From Variovorax sp. IB41 (GTDB taxonomy: Bacteria; Pseudomonadota; Gammaproteobacteria; Burkholderiales; Burkholderiaceae_C), in the NCBI RefSeq assembly GCF_016405905.1, contig NZ_JAEFCB010000030.1:1-58500 (forward strand): a DNA stretch of 58,500 bases, in the 5' to 3' direction. The stretch's first letter is position 1; every line of letters begins with the position of its first letter. Made by a program: the position numbers and the translations under genes. The notes under the pieces are model-generated. The model had not been told where the DNA came from, searched no databases, and saw only the letters and a list, made by a program, of their open reading frames with translations. Shown piece by piece: positions 31,189 to 40,900 of this stretch.

Positions 31189-34183
31189 TCTTCGCCGCCA
31201 ACGCTTGTCCTGATTGCATCGCATGGAGCAAGCACTCCACGCACACACTGCTCGGAAACTGCGGAAGCGGATAGCTCTGCTGCACTGGGCCTGCCAGCTT
31301 CCGTTGAATCGTGTGATACGTGATCTTTCCTGGACACTCGAACGTGATGTCTCCGTTCTGCAGCGTGATCGAGGCACCCTGTGCAGTCGCGAAGCGAATC
31401 TTCTTTTGCGCCGCAAACTCCACCGTCTTGTCCGTACTCGCGATCTTCAGCGCATCCTTGGCCTGCACCCGCAACTCATCGTGCTGCGCCTGAAAGTCCA
31501 GATCGTCGCTGCCCGCAATGATCGACAGGCCCGACTCCGCATCCGCCTTTTGCGCGCCAGCCAACAGGCCAATAGCCTGCCCGCTGTGCACCCTCAGCAC
31601 ATCCGCCAACGCAAGGTTGATATCCCCGCCACTGGCCAACGTCGCAGTCTCCCCCGCCACGATCTGCAATTGCTGCCCCGCTACCATCGCGAGCCCGCCG
31701 CGCGCGGCCAGCGCAACGACGGCATCGGTCGTGTGCGGCACCTTGCCATCGCCGGTCGCAATCGATTTGTCCGACGCATCCGAATAAGCCGTCTCCAGCA
31801 CATCGCCCGTCACCATGCCACTCGCCGCGTGCTCCATCGCCGCGTACGGCGCGCGCTCCTTGTCGAGCTGTGAGGCGTTGGCCTTGTCAGCGCCGATGTG
31901 CCCGGCCAGATGCACGGTCTCGTGTTTCATCGCAGCCTCGCTCAGCGCCTGCCCCAGCTGCTGCACTTGCTTGAGCAACGCCATGCCCGCGGCAAAGTCG
32001 CCAACAGGTTCGAGTTGCTTCCCGCCCGTCCCGTGGTACGTGCTCAACAGCACGCCCTTGCCGCCACGCAACGCAGCGTAGCCATCGGTACGCAACTCAA
32101 GCCCCTGCCCGCGAAAGCTGCCGCGGAAGTTGTCGGCCTGATGAATCAGATGCCCCAGGTTCAACTGGCTGTGCGCGGTGCTCGCATGCAACTGCACGCG
32201 CAGCTGCTGGTTCGAATCGTCGAACACCAACTGGCTGAACCCCTCGCCGCCGAACTCCTTCGTCTTGAAGCCGCTCAGCGCAGCTGCGTTGCGGTGCCCC
32301 TTGTCGTCCGCGCTCGAACCGTGCCAGGCCGGCGCGTGGCCGGCGGCAAGGTTGGCCTGCGCGCTCGGCGATGCGTTGCGCGCCTGCGCGAAGACATCGG
32401 CCTCCTGCCCTTGGCCCGAGCGTTCCTGGCTGCGCGATGCACCGCCGGGCGTCGGTTCGATGCCGCCGTCGCCGCGCCCGTTGTAGAGCGCGCCGACGAT
32501 CACCGGCTGGTCGACATCGAGGTCGACGAACTTCACCAGCACTTCCTGCCCGATGCGCGGCAGCCACTGCCAGCCCATGCCGGGGCCGGCCTGGCGCTGG
32601 GCCACGCGAATCCATCGCGTGCTGCGGTTGTCCTTCGCATCGCTGCCGCCGCTGTTGTTGTTCTGCGCGTCGCCGCCGGCCGACTCGGTCTGCCAGTGGA
32701 ATCGCACGCGCACGTCGCCGCGGTCGTTGCAATACAGCTCGTCCGCACCGTTCGGCGAAGTCTCGCCCGAGGGTCCGACGACGATCGCGCTGTGCACGCC
32801 GCTGGCCGTGGGTCTCGCATGCAGCCGCGCGCCGTCGGCAGCCGCGAGCACGGGCCGCCATGGACGATTCACGTGCACGGCCGAGAAGCTGTTGGCGTAC
32901 CCGAGCGTCTTCGCGGCGGCAAGGCTCTGCGCCTGCGGGCGGACATCGTTCACGCCGTCGTGCGAACCCGTGGCCGTCGGCACCAGTCCGAACACATCGT
33001 CTTCGGCAATGACGGACGCACAGGGCCTGTCGAACACGAGGTGCTCCGACAGGTCGCCCAGCTGCGCGGCAATCGATGCCGCCGTGTCCTTCGGCAAATT
33101 GTTGATGCCCACATGCTCGACGGTGTCCAGCAGCAGCGTGGGCTTGGCCTGCAAGCCGAGCGCGGGCGCGTCGTCGACATCGATGCGCGTGCCCGCGCGC
33201 AGCGTGCGCACGGTGCTGTGGCCGAGCATCACGTCGGCGCGGCACTCGGCCGCTTCCATCATGAGGCCGGCATAGCGTTCGAGCGTTCGGTTGCTGTCCC
33301 AGCCGCGGCTGCGGTCGTTCAGGCCGAGCACGTCGTCGTACTCGATGCGCGGCGCGTTCTTGCCGCCGACCGCAAAGCGCGCGGCGGCGCTGCCCGCCAG
33401 CTGGCGCTTGCCATCGACGTTCCATGCGCTCAGGTGCACCTGCGCCACCGACTGCCGCATGCGGCGCACCAGCGCCTGCACGGCGTCGCTGCGCTCCTGC
33501 GAACTCTTGCGGTGAAAGCGGATGGGCGAGCCCGGGTCCGCGGGCTGCGCATCGTTCGCCGAGAAGATCACGAGCTTGTGCCCCATGGGCGCGGCCTGGT
33601 CTTCCTCGATGCGCCAGGCCAGGCCTTCTTCGGCGAGCAGGCGCGAGAAGAAATCGAAGTCGCTCTCGCGATACTGCGTGCAGTAGGTGCGAACCGGCGC
33701 ATCGGCCAGGAAGCCGCTCGCCTCGGAAGAAAAAGCCCAGTTGCCCGCATCGGCATACGGCGCGAGCACGCGCTCGATGATGTCGGCCACCGAGCGTTGC
33801 TGGAACACCTGGCTGCGCCCCTGCTGCGTGGCGAGCCAGAGCCACGGCACGAGCGTGAGGCGATAGCGCGCGAGGCCGCCGTCCGAGCCGAGCGACTCCA
33901 CCGCGCGGATGAGGCCCGTGCGCTTGCCGGTCGCGCCGTTGGCCAGCACGGTGACGAGCGTGAGGGGCTGGTCGATCATCGACGAGAGCGCAAGGTCGGC
34001 GCGCAGGCTCAGGCAGACGATGCGCATCTCGAAGAGCTGCGACACGGCCTCGCGCTGCACCCAGCCTTCGACGCGCAGGGCGTCGATGCTGGGGTTGGCC
34101 GATGTGCCTGGAGCCTCGAGACGGTAGAGCCGGTTGGTCTGGCTGAGCTCGGCCCAGAGCGTGCTGCGGTCAGCGGATGGCAT
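31181..34183 (-). CDS. vgrG: VgrG spike protein with DUF2345 and Cys-containing tail
   Basis: A T6SS spike of about 1000 residues. Domain order is gp27-like (residues about 20-330, with TQYRESDFDFFSRLLAEEGL), gp5 OB-fold/needle (about 430-620, QWLPRIGQEVLVKFVDLDVDQP), then a DUF2345 needle region (LQLRVQLHASTAHSQLNL-type repeats, VALAARGGLAMVAGQQLQIV, IASTDKTVEFAAQKKIRFAT). The last residues contain a CVEC motif (SVCVECLLHAMQSGQ) where the adaptor or cargo may bind. I use ATG 34183; GTG 34201 six codons upstream is in frame. It heads the effector cassette and shares its end with the DUF4123 gene. Confidence 0.94.
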   Translation of the reverse strand: MPSADRSTLWAELSQTNRLYRLEAPGTSANPSIDALRVEGWVQREAVSQLFEMRIVCLSLRADLALSSMIDQPLTLVTVLANGATGKRTGLIRAVESLGSDGGLARYRLTLVPWLWLATQQGRSQVFQQRSVADIIERVLAPYADAGNWAFSSEASGFLADAPVRTYCTQYRESDFDFFSRLLAEEGLAWRIEEDQAAPMGHKLVIFSANDAQPADPGSPIRFHRKSSQERSDAVQALVRRMRQSVAQVHLSAWNVDGKRQLAGSAAARFAVGGKNAPRIEYDDVLGLNDRSRGWDSNRTLERYAGLMMEAAECRADVMLGHSTVRTLRAGTRIDVDDAPALGLQAKPTLLLDTVEHVGINNLPKDTAASIAAQLGDLSEHLVFDRPCASVIAEDDVFGLVPTATGSHDGVNDVRPQAQSLAAAKTLGYANSFSAVHVNRPWRPVLAAADGARLHARPTASGVHSAIVVGPSGETSPNGADELYCNDRGDVRVRFHWQTESAGGDAQNNNSGGSDAKDNRSTRWIRVAQRQAGPGMGWQWLPRIGQEVLVKFVDLDVDQPVIVGALYNGRGDGGIEPTPGGASRSQERSGQGQEADVFAQARNASPSAQANLAAGHAPAWHGSSADDKGHRNAAALSGFKTKEFGGEGFSQLVFDDSNQQLRVQLHASTAHSQLNLGHLIHQADNFRGSFRGQGLELRTDGYAALRGGKGVLLSTYHGTGGKQLEPVGDFAAGMALLKQVQQLGQALSEAAMKHETVHLAGHIGADKANASQLDKERAPYAAMEHAASGMVTGDVLETAYSDASDKSIATGDGKVPHTTDAVVALAARGGLAMVAGQQLQIVAGETATLASGGDINLALADVLRVHSGQAIGLLAGAQKADAESGLSIIAGSDDLDFQAQHDELRVQAKDALKIASTDKTVEFAAQKKIRFATAQGASITLQNGDITFECPGKITYHTIQRKLAGPVQQSYPLPQFPSSVCVECLLHAMQSGQALAAKNG

Positions 34184-34207
34184 CGTGATTCGCGTTGGCA
34201 CGGGGGC

Positions 34208-35029
34208 TCATGGTTTGCATCGCTGGCCGGACTTGCAGTCCGCCGAGACCTCGGCCAGCGCCGCAGGTTGCGGTGCGGGGTCGGGCGCCTTGCTGCGCCG
34301 AAGGAGGGCGGTCAGCAGGTCGGTGTCGGGGTCGGGCTTGCCCGAGCGGGCCGCGGTCTGCGTGTTGTCGTTGGCGCGCCGCGGCGTCTTCGATGCGTTG
34401 GCGGCGGTCTTCACGGGCTTGCTGTTCGCGGCGCGTGCGGGTTGCTTGGACGACGCGACATGCTCCGGCTTCTTCGCCGCGGCAGTCGTTGTCGTCTTCG
34501 TCGACATCTTCTCGGCGCGTGGTGGATTCGCAGCCGCGACACGCGCCGGCTTGGCCGCGGGCGGCACCGCCATGGGCTGCGCGCCGATCGCTGCGAACGG
34601 CGTGGATTGCTGTTGAGGAAGCGGGGCGGTATCGCCTTCGACGATGCGCGCGGTTGCCGGCTCGGGCATCGCAGGTGCCGTCGCAACGATCGCGGGCGCT
34701 GGCGTCTCGGGCGCCGGTGGCGCGACAGGCGCGGCGGCGACGGCAAGTGCGGGTTTGGCGGGCGCGGCGGCCGCGATGTTCATCGACGCATCGGTGCGCC
34801 TGGCTTGCAACTGGTAGGTCGTGGCACCCGCAACGCCGATCAGCAATGCCAGTGCTGCCCACACGCCGGGCCTTTTGATGAAAGAGCGTTTGCCGTTATC
34901 GCGGCCGCCGAACTGTGCAAGCACGCGCGTGGATTCCCCACCGGCTGCAGCGGACGACGCGGCCGCGTCGGGTGCGCTCGAACCGAGCAGGCTCGGCCGT
35001 CCCTTGTTGGCATCTGGCGCGCCCATCAT
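34208..35029 (-). CDS. Single-TM, Ala/Pro-rich protein of unknown function
   Basis: A 273-residue protein with a short cytoplasmic N-terminus (MMGAPDANKGRPSLL), one TM segment near residues 56-73 (VWAALALLIGVAGATTYQLQ), and a long low-complexity Ala/Pro/Lys region. The end is DCKSGQRCKP, with a Cys pair at 265 and 271 that could form a disulfide in the periplasm. It resembles small TonB-like or SPOR-less linker proteins in topology only. The gene stops 25 bases before the vgrG ATG at 34183, so it could be the first gene of the effector operon. Function unknown. Confidence 0.68.
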   Translation of the reverse strand: MMGAPDANKGRPSLLGSSAPDAAASSAAAGGESTRVLAQFGGRDNGKRSFIKRPGVWAALALLIGVAGATTYQLQARRTDASMNIAAAAPAKPALAVAAAPVAPPAPETPAPAIVATAPAMPEPATARIVEGDTAPLPQQQSTPFAAIGAQPMAVPPAAKPARVAAANPPRAEKMSTKTTTTAAAKKPEHVASSKQPARAANSKPVKTAANASKTPRRANDNTQTAARSGKPDPDTDLLTALLRRSKAPDPAPQPAALAEVSADCKSGQRCKP

Positions 35030-35155
35030 GGATGGGTGGTCCCGAAAGCAGGCATGTTTTTTCTCCCCGCGGCTTTATGGTGTGACCGACGCAACGTTGC
35101 AACTTGGATGCAGTTGTTGCGTACGAGTGGTTCGAATTGTTGTGCCACTCATACA

Positions 35156-36022
35156 ATGAATTGCACTCTTCGAACACCGTTGATCTTCTTTGCTCTCTTT
35201 TGTTATTTTGCCTTGATGGTGGTCGCGCTTGCCATCTTCTTGTTCCCTTCTTTTCGCGAGCGTGTGTTGCGAACCACGATCGCTTTGACGACTGCAACTG
35301 CAGTCTTTTTCATCAAGATCGGTCATCGATTCGGCCTGGTGTCCGAAGCAAGTTTTCAGTTGGTGCGCGATGGCGGATCGGGTGTGCGTACTTTCGCGGT
35401 ACGTCATCGCTATCTGTTGTTGTCGGGCATGGGCCTGCTGGTCGTTCCGGTGATGTTGAGCGTGGCCTTCGGAACCGGCCGCGTTCTTTTTTTCGACGAC
35501 TGGGCACCGACGAGCGACCCGAAGATCGAGGCGCTGTTGAAGGGCGAGCAGCTCGTGCCGCCGCCTGCACTGCCGCCTGAAATCTTCGCGACGGCAGAGG
35601 TCGAGCAGGTGCGTCCGCTCACCAAGGAAGGCAGCCGCGACTGGGCCGTGCTCGATGCGGACTTCCGCAATCGGCTGCTGCTGGTCTACAAGATCATGAA
35701 AGAGAAACACGGCTACGACCTCGCGTTGCTCGAGGGTTATCGCAGCCCCGAACGGCAGGCCAAACTCGCCGCGTTGGGCAACACGGTGACGCTCGCCAAG
35801 GCGAATCAAAGCTATCATCAATATGGACTTGCGGCAGACAATGCGTTCTTTCGCAATGGCAAGCTGGTGATCTCGGAAAGAGACCCGTGGGCCATGGAGG
35901 GCTACCGTCTTTATGGCGAAGTGGCCGAGTCCGTGGGGCTGGTGTGGGGTGGTCGATGGTCCTTCAAGGATTACGGTCACGTGGAGTACCGCAAGCCCGG
36001 TTTCAAATTGCCACGCGACTGA
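35156..36022 (+). CDS. Membrane-anchored M15 (VanY-type) peptidase, TagX-like
   Basis: A 288-residue protein with two to three N-terminal TM segments (residues about 8-30, 40-58 and 85-105) and a C-terminal M15 peptidase domain. Zinc-site motifs are LEGYRSPERQ, SYHQYGLAADNAFF (His221, Asp228) and DYGHVEYRKPG (Asp272, His275). It would cut peptidoglycan cross-bridges from the periplasmic side. M15 proteins with this topology in T6SS loci, such as TagX of Acinetobacter, are required for machine insertion through the wall; that role here is inference. The start at 35156 is the first ATG that gives a TM segment; the long upstream in-frame stretch crosses vgrG and is not used. Confidence 0.86.
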   Translation: MNCTLRTPLIFFALFCYFALMVVALAIFLFPSFRERVLRTTIALTTATAVFFIKIGHRFGLVSEASFQLVRDGGSGVRTFAVRHRYLLLSGMGLLVVPVMLSVAFGTGRVLFFDDWAPTSDPKIEALLKGEQLVPPPALPPEIFATAEVEQVRPLTKEGSRDWAVLDADFRNRLLLVYKIMKEKHGYDLALLEGYRSPERQAKLAALGNTVTLAKANQSYHQYGLAADNAFFRNGKLVISERDPWAMEGYRLYGEVAESVGLVWGGRWSFKDYGHVEYRKPGFKLPRD

Positions 36023-36085
36023 ATGAATGCCTGCACGGCATCGGTCGCATCGACAAACCAACGAGGCAAGCAAGGGGGAGTTCGA

Positions 36086-36379
36086 ATGGAAGAGGATCAA
36101 CCCGCCGCGGACGACGATCGTCCGTGGATCGTCCTGCACGACAAGACCGACCACGGCGGCCGCGTGATCACCGCGTCCGAGAACACGAGCATCGACGAGC
36201 GCCGCGTGGCACGCGTCGGTGACCTGGTGTCGTGCCCGCGGATCGGCCACGGCATCAACCCGATCGTGACCGGCAGCCGCTACGTCACGCTCGATGGCCG
36301 CTACGTTGCGCGGCACGGCGACAAGGCCCGCTGCGGCTGCACGTTGCTGTCCAGCCAGATCGCTTCCGCATCCGAATGA
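36086..36379 (+). CDS. PAAR-family spike-tip protein
   Basis: A 97-residue protein starting MEEDQPAADDDRPWIVLHDK at 36086, behind a strong AGGGGGAG ribosome-binding site. An ATG at 36023 is in frame but gives a non-conserved tail. PAAR features are GGRVITASENTSIDERRVAR, VGDLVSCPRIGHG and VTLDGRYVARHGDKARCGCTL, with metal-binding candidates Cys50, His55, His77 and Cys83 or Cys85. PAAR proteins sharpen the VgrG tip. It lies 63 bases after the M15 gene and no toxin domain is fused. Confidence 0.9.
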   Translation: MEEDQPAADDDRPWIVLHDKTDHGGRVITASENTSIDERRVARVGDLVSCPRIGHGINPIVTGSRYVTLDGRYVARHGDKARCGCTLLSSQIASASE

Positions 36380-36466
36380 CAAAGGCCAACCGATCGGCTG
36401 CACGCACGGCATGCGGCACGGCAGCCGCGTGCGCCGTCGCATGACGAAGGCATCGACGAACTCCTG

Positions 36467-37954
36467 ATGCTCGCGCGACTGGTCAAGCCCACCCTCATGT
36501 TCTCTGCCGTGTTCATCACGGTGTGGGTGATCGTGGTCGTCTACTGGAACTACACGGCGCGCATGCCGAGCACGAGCGACATCGCGCTCTACCTGGTCGT
36601 GCTGCCGCTGGCGCTGGTGGTGTTCTATCTGCTGCTGCGGCGGATCTTCACGGGCGCGCCGCCTTCCGCTGCACTGCCTTCGTCCGCGCGCGGTGCGTCC
36701 GCTGCAACGGGTGGTGCCGCATCGACGGGAGCAACGCCCGATGCGCCGCAAGAGCGCCTGCAGATGTCGGTGCTCGCATTCGCGCTTCGCACGCCGCGCG
36801 GCAGCGATGCCGATGCGGTGGCCGCCGCCGTCGGCCAGGCGCAGGCGCCCGACCTCGTGCCCGAGCTTCGCGACGGCGAAGGCTTCCCCATGCTCGCGGG
36901 CTGTGTCGCCGGCATCGATCCGAACGAGCTTCGCGAGCACCTGCGCGAGTCGCTGCGGCCCGCGCCGGACGCCTTCAATGCCGACGCGCTGACCGACGAC
37001 CGGCTGCGCGCCATCCATCTCATGTCCGACGTGCTGCAGGAGCTGCTCGCTTCGGCGACCGATGCGTTGCTCCATGCCGGCGACGCGCTCTCGGTGCGCG
37101 CGCCCGGGCGCTTCGTGTCGAGCGGCACGATCGTGCCCGGCTCCGCATCCGCGCCGCAGCTGTGCATCTCGCTGCTGTTGCCGGGGGCGTGGAGCGAGAG
37201 CGAGCGTGCGATCGCCACGCAATGGGTGCAGCAGCTGGCGCGCGAAGCCGACCCGTCGCAGCACTGGAGCGTCGACTGCTTCAAGAGCGAGCCCGGCGTC
37301 TGCGCAATGGCGCTGCTCGACCGCATCAATGTCTCGCTCCATCGCGAGCAACGTCCCGCGCTGTGGATGGCGCTGGCCGCCGACTCCGCGATTTCCAGCG
37401 AGTGCGTCGCGCGCTGGGACGCCGAAGGCCTCCTGTATTCGTCCGCGCGCCGCAACGGCCGCGTGCCCGGCGAAGCGGCCGCGGGCCTGCTCCTGGCGCG
37501 CGCCGGCGACGCGCTGTTCGCGCAGCCCCACGGCGTGCTGCTCTCGCGCAGCGCGAACGGCCAGCGCGACGGGTCCGCCGACACCGCGCGCGTGCCCGAC
37601 GCGAGCCTGCTCGACCTCTTCGCCCAGCGCCTGATGTCGGCGTCGGCGCTGCAGCCCGAGGCGGTCGACTGGGTCGTGAGCGATGCCGACCACCGCACGA
37701 GCCGCGTCACCGAAGTGGCCCAGCTCGTGCAGCAGCGGCTGCCGCACCTGCCCTTCGAAAACAACCTTTCCGTCTGCGCGAGCCTGGGCCACCTGGGCGC
37801 CGCCGCGGACATGACCGCCGTGGCACTCGCGTGTCACCTGGCCGTGCGAGATTCACGGCACGTGCTCGCGCTGTCCGTGCAGGACGCGCGCGCCCGGACA
37901 GCCATGCTGGCCGGCCTCCCGAGCCCCGCGAGCCCTGTGCCACAAGCCACTTAA
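36467..37954 (+). CDS. Two-TM T6SS-associated protein with thiolase-like C-terminal motif
   Basis: A 495-residue membrane protein directly upstream of tssM. TM segments lie at about residues 7-29 and 39-58, then a poorly ordered Ser/Ala linker. The large soluble part contains two repeat-like halves: MSVLAFALRTPRGSDADAVA, and VDWVVSDADHRTSRVTEVAQ with NLSVCASLGHLGAAADMTAV. The H-L-G-A-A pattern (His442) resembles the second histidine motif of beta-ketoacyl synthases, as does W-V-V-S-D-A-D-H, but I see no active-site cysteine in the usual place. Function unknown; position suggests a structural or regulatory T6SS membrane protein. Confidence 0.68.
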   Translation: MLARLVKPTLMFSAVFITVWVIVVVYWNYTARMPSTSDIALYLVVLPLALVVFYLLLRRIFTGAPPSAALPSSARGASAATGGAASTGATPDAPQERLQMSVLAFALRTPRGSDADAVAAAVGQAQAPDLVPELRDGEGFPMLAGCVAGIDPNELREHLRESLRPAPDAFNADALTDDRLRAIHLMSDVLQELLASATDALLHAGDALSVRAPGRFVSSGTIVPGSASAPQLCISLLLPGAWSESERAIATQWVQQLAREADPSQHWSVDCFKSEPGVCAMALLDRINVSLHREQRPALWMALAADSAISSECVARWDAEGLLYSSARRNGRVPGEAAAGLLLARAGDALFAQPHGVLLSRSANGQRDGSADTARVPDASLLDLFAQRLMSASALQPEAVDWVVSDADHRTSRVTEVAQLVQQRLPHLPFENNLSVCASLGHLGAAADMTAVALACHLAVRDSRHVLALSVQDARARTAMLAGLPSPASPVPQAT

Positions 37955-37980
37955 AAACCGGACCGACTCCAGAAACATCT

Positions 37981-40900
37981 ATGCGGCGATTCTTCAGTTT
38001 CCTGGCCGATCCGCGCACCCTCTCGGTGATCGGCGCCATCGCGCTCGGCGCGTTCCTCCTGATCGGCGCGCAGACGCTCGAGATCGGCGCGATCTGGGCG
38101 GTCGGCATCTTCGCCGTGCTGCTGCTCCTGTGGCTCGTCGTGTGGTTCGTGCGGCGCATGCGCACCCGCTCGGCCAACCGCAAGCTCGGCGACATGCTCG
38201 AAGACCAGGCCGATGCCGCCGTGCGCGACAGCGACCCCGAGCGCAAGGCCGAGATCGACGAGCTGCGCGGCCGCATGGTCGAGGCCGTCAAGACCATCAA
38301 GACCTCCAAGATCGGGCAGATGTCGGGCAGCGAGGCGCTGTACGAGCTGCCCTGGTACATGGTCATCGGCAACCCGGCGGCGGGCAAGAGCAGCGCCATC
38401 CTGAACTCGGGCCTGCAGTTCCCGTTCGCCGACAAGGGCAACGCGGTGATCCAGGGCATCGGCGGCACGCGCAACTGCGACTGGTTCTTCACCACCGAAG
38501 GCATCGTGCTCGACACCGCGGGCCGCTATTCCATTCACCAGGAAGACCGCAAGGAGTGGTTCGGCTTTCTGGACCTGCTCAAGAAGTACCGCCCGAAGGC
38601 GCCCATCAACGGGATCATCATCACCGCGAGCATTCCCGAGCTGATCGGCAGCCGGCCCGACTTCGCGATCCAGCTGGCAAAGAACCTGCGCCAGCGCATG
38701 CAGGAGCTGACCGAGCGGCTGGAGGTGTTCGCGCCGGTCTATGTGATGTTCACCAAGGCCGACCTGATCACCGGCTTTGCGGAGTTCTTCGGCGACAGCG
38801 ACAAGATGGAGCGCGACCGCGTGTGGGGCGCGTCGCTGCCCTACGACGGCGACGAGAAGCAGGACGCCGTCGCCCAGTTCGACAAGCGCTTCGACGAGCT
38901 CTACATGGGCCTGAAGGAAATCAGCGTCTCGCACTTCGCGAACCACCGCAGCAGCGATCCGTCGCCCGAGCTTTTGATCTTTCCGCTCGAGTTCGCGGCC
39001 ATCAAGCCCGCGCTGCGCGCGTTCCTGGCCACGTTGTTCGAGAGCAATCCGTTCCAGCACAAGCCGGTGTTCCGCGGCTTCTACTTCACCAGCGCGCTGC
39101 AAGAGGGCACGATGCGCAGCCTCTCGACCGAGCGCATCGCCAAGCGCTTCGGGCTCACGCTGAACAACGCGGCCACCAAGTCCAAGGAAATCTATTCGCA
39201 GAACGGATTCTTCCTGCGCGACCTGTTCTCCAAGGTGATCTTCGCCGACAAGAAGACGGTGCGGCAGTTCTCCAGCCCCGTGAAGGCGCGCGTGCGCTAC
39301 GTGAGCTTCTTCGCCTTCGTCGCCGTGCTGGGGCTGCTGCTCGGCGGCTGGACCTGGTCTTATCTTGGCAACCGGCAGTTGGTGGAGAACGTGCAGGCCG
39401 ACCTGGACAAGGTGGTCAAGCTGCAGGCCAGCGACAACGGCCTGCGCACGCGCTTCGAGGCGCTGGGCATCCTGCAGGACCGCATCGAGCAACTCGAAAA
39501 ATTCCGCAATGACCGGCCGCTGTCGCTCTCGCTAGGCCTCTACCAGGGCAACCAGCTCGAAGACAAGCTCGTGGCCGAGTATTACGGTGGTGTGAAGCAG
39601 CTGATGCTGGCGCCGGTGTCCGACAACCTGCAGGCGTTCCTGCGCGAGGTCAACGCGCATCCGGAGCGCCTGAAGCGTGCCGACGCGGCGGGCAACCCGG
39701 CCGCGCCGGTCGCCGTGTCGGCCGCCACGCCGGCAGCGCCGCCCGCGGCGGAGAGCGGCGGCCTCTATGCGGGCTCGTCGCCGGCCGATGTGCAGGACAC
39801 CTACAACGCGCTCAAGACCTACCTCATGCTGTCCGACAAGCGGCAGGTGGAAACGGCGCACCTCACCGACCAGATCTCGCGCTTCTGGCGCGGCTGGCTC
39901 GAGAGCAACCGCGGCGACATGCCGCGCGCGGCGGTCATCCGCGATGCCGAACGCATGATCACCTTCTACCTGCGCCGCGTGGGCGACGACAACTGGCCCG
40001 CACTGGCCGACACCAACCTCGCGCTGGTCGAGCAGACGCGCGACAACCTGCGCCGCGTGGTGCGCGGCATGCCGGCGCGCGAGCGCGTCTATGCCGAGAT
40101 CAAGGCGCGCGCCTCCACGCGCTTCGCGCCGATGACGGTGGCGCGCATCCTGGGCGCCACGGCCGGCGCCGAGAGCGAGGGCACCATCGCCGGCAGCGTC
40201 GCCATCTCGGGCGCCTTCACGCGCGAGGCTTGGCAGCAGTACGTGGACGACGCGATCCGCGATGCCGCCAACAAGGAAACATCGAGCAAGGACTGGGTGC
40301 TCAACGTCGCGGGCAACGACGACCTCACGCTCGAAGGCAGCCCCGAGCAGATCCGCAAGACGCTGGCCACCATGTACAAGCTGGAGTACGCCAAGGAGTG
40401 GCAGCGCTTCCTGCAGGGCATCGCGGTCAAGGACATGGGCAGCTTCGAGCAGGCCGTGGTGGCGATGAACCTTCTGGGCGATCCGCAGAATTCGCCGATC
40501 CGCAAGGTCTTCGACACCGTCTACGACCAGACCTCATGGGACAACCCGTCTTTGGTCAACGCCGGCCTGCAGCAGGCGCGCACCGGCGCATTGAACTGGT
40601 TCAAGAACCTCTTCAGCCGCGCCACGCCCTCGCAGGTCAACGTGAACATCGACGCGAGCGGCAACCGCACCGAAATTCCGATGGGCCCGATCGGCCGCGA
40701 GTTCGCGGGCGTCGCGCGCCTGGTGGTCGAGCGCGACAACACTTCGCTGCTGCGCGGCTACCTCGCGACGCTCTCGAAGCTGCGCGGGCGCTTCAACCAG
40801 ATCAAGAACCAGGGCGACCCCGGTCCGGGCGCGCGCCAGCTCATGCAGCAGACGCTGGAGGGCAATGGCTCGGAGCTGGCCGATGCGCTCAAGTATGTCG

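Noticed and set aside
31898..36022. Very long plus-strand open frame through the first vgrG
   Set aside because: It is an antisense shadow of vgrG caused by high GC. Only the last 288 codons (from 35156) encode a recognisable protein.
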